From NCBI RefSeq assembly GCF_040412425.1, contig NC_089744.1:31071001-31135000 (forward strand): a stretch of DNA of 64,000 nucleotides, read 5' to 3'. The stretch's first letter is position 1; each line of letters begins with the position of its first letter. Shown one piece after another: positions 58,843 through 64,000 of this stretch. Source of the DNA: Macrobrachium rosenbergii (taxonomy: Eukaryota; Arthropoda; Malacostraca; Decapoda; Palaemonidae). The position numbers and the translations under genes were made by a program. Below the pieces are notes generated by a model. The model did no database searches. It saw only the letters and a program-made list of their open reading frames with translations, and was not told the DNA's origin.

Positions 58843-59080
58843 ATATATATACACACATATACATGTGTGTGTGTGTATGACCATGTACTGTATATTTGTA
58901 TAAGTGCATCTAAGTGCGTTAGCGAGTGTGAGATATAAACAAAGATAAAGAAAGATAAACCAAAATTAATTCGTCAGGACACGGAGAGGAACGCCTTCAG
59001 CAAACGACCTTGCAAAAGGCGTCTTCTTATTTTTCGATTTACTTAAACAATTATCTTAATTCAAGGCTGCTGAATAAAGG

Positions 59081-59083
<3 letters not shown>

Positions 59084-59146
<63 letters not shown>
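59084..59146. repeat. (GA)n microsatellite
   Basis: About 31 GA units. Confidence 0.94.
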
Positions 59147-59148
<2 letters not shown>

Positions 59149-59149
59149 T

Positions 59150-61600
<2,451 letters not shown>

Positions 61601-61708
61601 CTCGAAGGACATCTCGGGATGGAGTCCTGCAATATTAGGAGGCCTTTTGGGATGCCCATCCCTCCCCAGTCAAATAAAGATGACCTTCCTCTCGACGTTG
61701 CCTATGGG

Positions 61709-61716
61709 TATATAAG
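61709..61716 (+). promoter_or_regulatory. TATA box of putative secreted peptide gene 3
   Basis: TATATAAG in the context GGGTATATAAGA, shared with gene 2. It lies 75 bp upstream of the ATG at 61784. Confidence 0.5.
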
Positions 61717-61783
61717 ACTTCGGTGTCTTTTGGATCATTGTCATTTCTTCTCCTTCGTCAGCTACCTCAGCAGGAGAACCATC

Positions 61784-61792
61784 ATGAAGAGG
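61784..61792 (+). CDS. Gene 3 (partial): first coding exon Met-Lys-Arg
   Basis: AGGAGAACCATCATGAAGAGG|GTATGT. A three-codon exon ends in phase 0 at a good donor, behind a TATATAAG box. The sequence before the ATG (AGGAGA...ATCATGAAG) matches gene 2 (AGGAGACTGTCATCATGAAG). Genes 1 and 2 have the same Met-Lys-X mini-exon. I found no second exon with a signal-peptide core and Pro/Ala dipeptides in the remaining 2.2 kb, so it is either outside the window or the locus is broken. Confidence 0.42.
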
Positions 61793-62016
61793 GTATGTTG
61801 AAGTGGGAAAAGTTCTGTTTTTATAATGGCATTGTATTTATAAAGAATTAGGAGTCCTCACACTTTGGCAGTTTCTTATCTCCGTGTACAAAGGATTTTT
61901 GCTTACAAGAAGACACTTGTTTTTGCTCAAATAACTGTTACTAGTGACACATGAATAAAATTTCAAATTTGTAAAATTACCACATACACACACACACACA
62001 TATATATGCATAGATT

Positions 62017-62088
<72 letters not shown>

Positions 62089-63561
62089 TACACACATATG
62101 TATATATGTATATTTATACAAATATGTGTGTATTGGTGTATATGTTCGTGCGTGTGTGTGTCTGCACTCACTTTCAAAAACATGAATATGTAGGTTTAAG
62201 CAACGTTGGGTTCAGCCAATGCTTGAATAGACAACCACCAACGCGTGTCTAGTAGCAAAAACGCTCTCTTCGTTATCGGCATCTTGGTCAATGGAGTTGT
62301 TTTTTTTTTTTTTTTTTTTTGTCAATGCTTGGATGCCACACACCGATGGAACACAGGCTTCCGTGACCATTTATGAACGCAAGAACACGGAAATGCTATC
62401 ATCAGAATTTTTTTATGCATAAAACGCAAGGGTAACACCTAAAATCTCCCTTTCTCTTCATACCTGGCCCAAACGACGGATGTAAAACGAGCACGGTTTA
62501 ACCCCAAGCCTTGTGAATCACCAACGTTGCTGAAACTTGCAACAGACCTTAACAGTCTGGTGTACTGTATGTAGCATTGGAAAACATTCATGTCCGTAAA
62601 GCCAATGGGCTGAGTAAATGAAATAACCACGATGCCTAGACATTTACTGTACGTGATATTGAAGTTGTGGTGAGAGATTTTTCCATGATAGACATTATGG
62701 ATCAACCCAATTTATCGCTGAGTGTGCACTAAAAATTATGGCCTTTACTAAAGGTTCAATCTCTTATAAAAAAATTCTAGGCTAACGTTACCGGAATAAC
62801 AGGAAAGTAACTATATTATCAGTTTCTATTGATTTAATAGGAAATGGCTGCCGTGCTTAAACTTTTATGATGCAAGTTTCTCTGCGATGAATAGGTTTAC
62901 TGAATGTAAGTTTGTTTTCATAGATGTAGTTGAAAAATACCAATCATAAATGTATCTTTTGGTCGTAATCTGTGAAAAACATTTTCAGACCTATACAATA
63001 CTTAAGCCGAGAAATAAGCGCATTACACATTCACATATCTTGGCAGCTGTAACAGCAGCAGCTCCCCCTTTCTTCACCTCGCAAAAAAACTCAAGTTCTC
63101 TCCATTTTTCCTTGTTCAAAAGTAGGGCATTTGTTTCTGTAGATGCAATTCACTTATATAAATACCATTTTGTTTAGTTTCACCTTAAACTGAATAACTT
63201 CGACACCTAACGAGGGAGCCCTTCGAAACTTACAACACAAAAGAACTAAGATTGCAAAAGCAAAACTCCACGGTGTCACCTGCGTCAACGCAACGCCGTC
63301 CCAAGAAAAAAATGAGCAAAACAATTATGCTCTTGTTCAACCAAAAAAAAAAAAATTAATTAACTGTATTCACGTTTTACTGGCAGAATACCCAAGATGA
63401 GAACTAGGTCGCTTGATTCAGATGAATTTCTTACTTTTAATTATATTATTATCACAAATTTTTTCGTGGTAAAAATGGAAATCCGTCGAGCATTGCCAAA
63501 CTTAAGAAATTTTTTTACTAATGCTTTGTCCTCTTATTGCTTTATCCCGTAATGATATCTG

Positions 63562-63644
<83 letters not shown>

Positions 63645-64000
63645 CTGTTGGTTAATTAAGAATTTAAAGGACAATTTCAAGCACTACTGCAGTGTTTTAA
63701 TTCTCTCAATTCCCAGCACCAGTTATGCCTTTCTTGTTGCCGTATCATACGTTATTTGCATGGCTATCCTATTAATGTTACTCATTGATTATTGTCATCT
63801 TTAAAAGGGAAAACAAGCTAATCAATACAAAGATGAGTGCTCTTGGCTGAGACATGCTAATTTATATCCTGTCTTGTATTGAAAATAATAATAGACCATA
63901 CTGTCCGTGAGGATCATAATTAAATACTGTTTTAACCCCATAATGGCTCCCTGCGATGCCTCAGAGCCGAAAGTGTGTTATTAATGGTGATAGTTAACGC
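61793..64000. other. No second exon or other gene recognised; microsatellites
   Basis: (CA)n(TA)n at about 61983-62084, poly-T at 62300-62320 and (ATT)n at 63566-63643. The frame at 62950-63177 contains no signal peptide with a Pro/Ala dipeptide register. Confidence 0.5.
63566..63643. repeat. (ATT)n microsatellite
   Basis: About 26 ATT units. Confidence 0.94.

Noticed and set aside
62950..63177. Possible second exon for gene 3 (frame with AAVTAAAPPFF)
   Set aside because: Acceptor and frame do not give a signal core followed by a dipeptide ladder, and the basic peptide is missing.

Overview
This is eukaryotic, arthropod-like DNA, most likely from a decapod crustacean (shrimp, prawn or crayfish type). 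The reasons are the very high density of long (TA)n, (AAT/ATT)n and (GA/CT)n tracts, the several old DIRS retrotransposons, and short tRNA-headed SINEs and a ~300-bp dispersed repeat of a kind I associate with decapods. No prokaryotic gene organisation is present. The species cannot be fixed from the sequence alone.

Region 1 (about 0.84-19.25 kb) is a graveyard of DIRS-type tyrosine-recombinase retrotransposons, all on the minus strand. A degenerate DIRS copy (A, about 0.84-14.68 kb) is interrupted in its recombinase gene by a short TA-flanked DNA element (2659-9376). That element is in turn interrupted by a better-preserved DIRS (2870-9233) with gag, RT, RNase H, a methyltransferase-like domain, a tyrosine recombinase, inverted terminal repeats and the diagnostic internal complementary region. 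A third DIRS remnant (B, 14.7-19.25 kb) follows head-to-tail and carries two inverted-repeat DNA elements inside it.

Region 2 (19.25-30 kb) holds one possible host coding exon (19295-19640, minus strand), SINE pieces, foldback elements and microsatellites.

Region 3 (30-62 kb) contains the most interesting find: a family of small secreted-peptide genes on the plus strand. Gene 1 (30154-31395) and gene 2 (53572-54520) share one design: a TATATAA box 80-100 bp upstream, a 9-nt coding first exon (Met-Lys-X), a phase-0 intron, and a second exon encoding the rest of a signal peptide. After this comes an acidic propeptide made entirely of X-Pro/X-Ala dipeptides (17 in gene 1, 14 in gene 2), then a strongly cationic C-terminal peptide with two cysteines. 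The perfect dipeptide register, starting at the predicted signal cleavage and ending where the cationic peptide begins, is the hallmark of stepwise dipeptidyl-peptidase IV-type maturation, as in promelittin and some cecropin precursors. A third matching promoter plus first exon (61709-61792) suggests another member whose second exon was not found before the window end. I infer antimicrobial or other host-defence peptides. Between these genes lie a LINE remnant (39.6-42.1 kb), a Ty3/gypsy retrotransposon with an internal deletion (47.7-51.4 kb), candidate Helitron-like ends, minisatellites and two weak candidate first exons (35573 and 36833).

Large stretches (about 27.6-30.0, 42.7-46.7, 54.6-57.1 and 59.2-61.6 kb) show nothing I can support as a gene.
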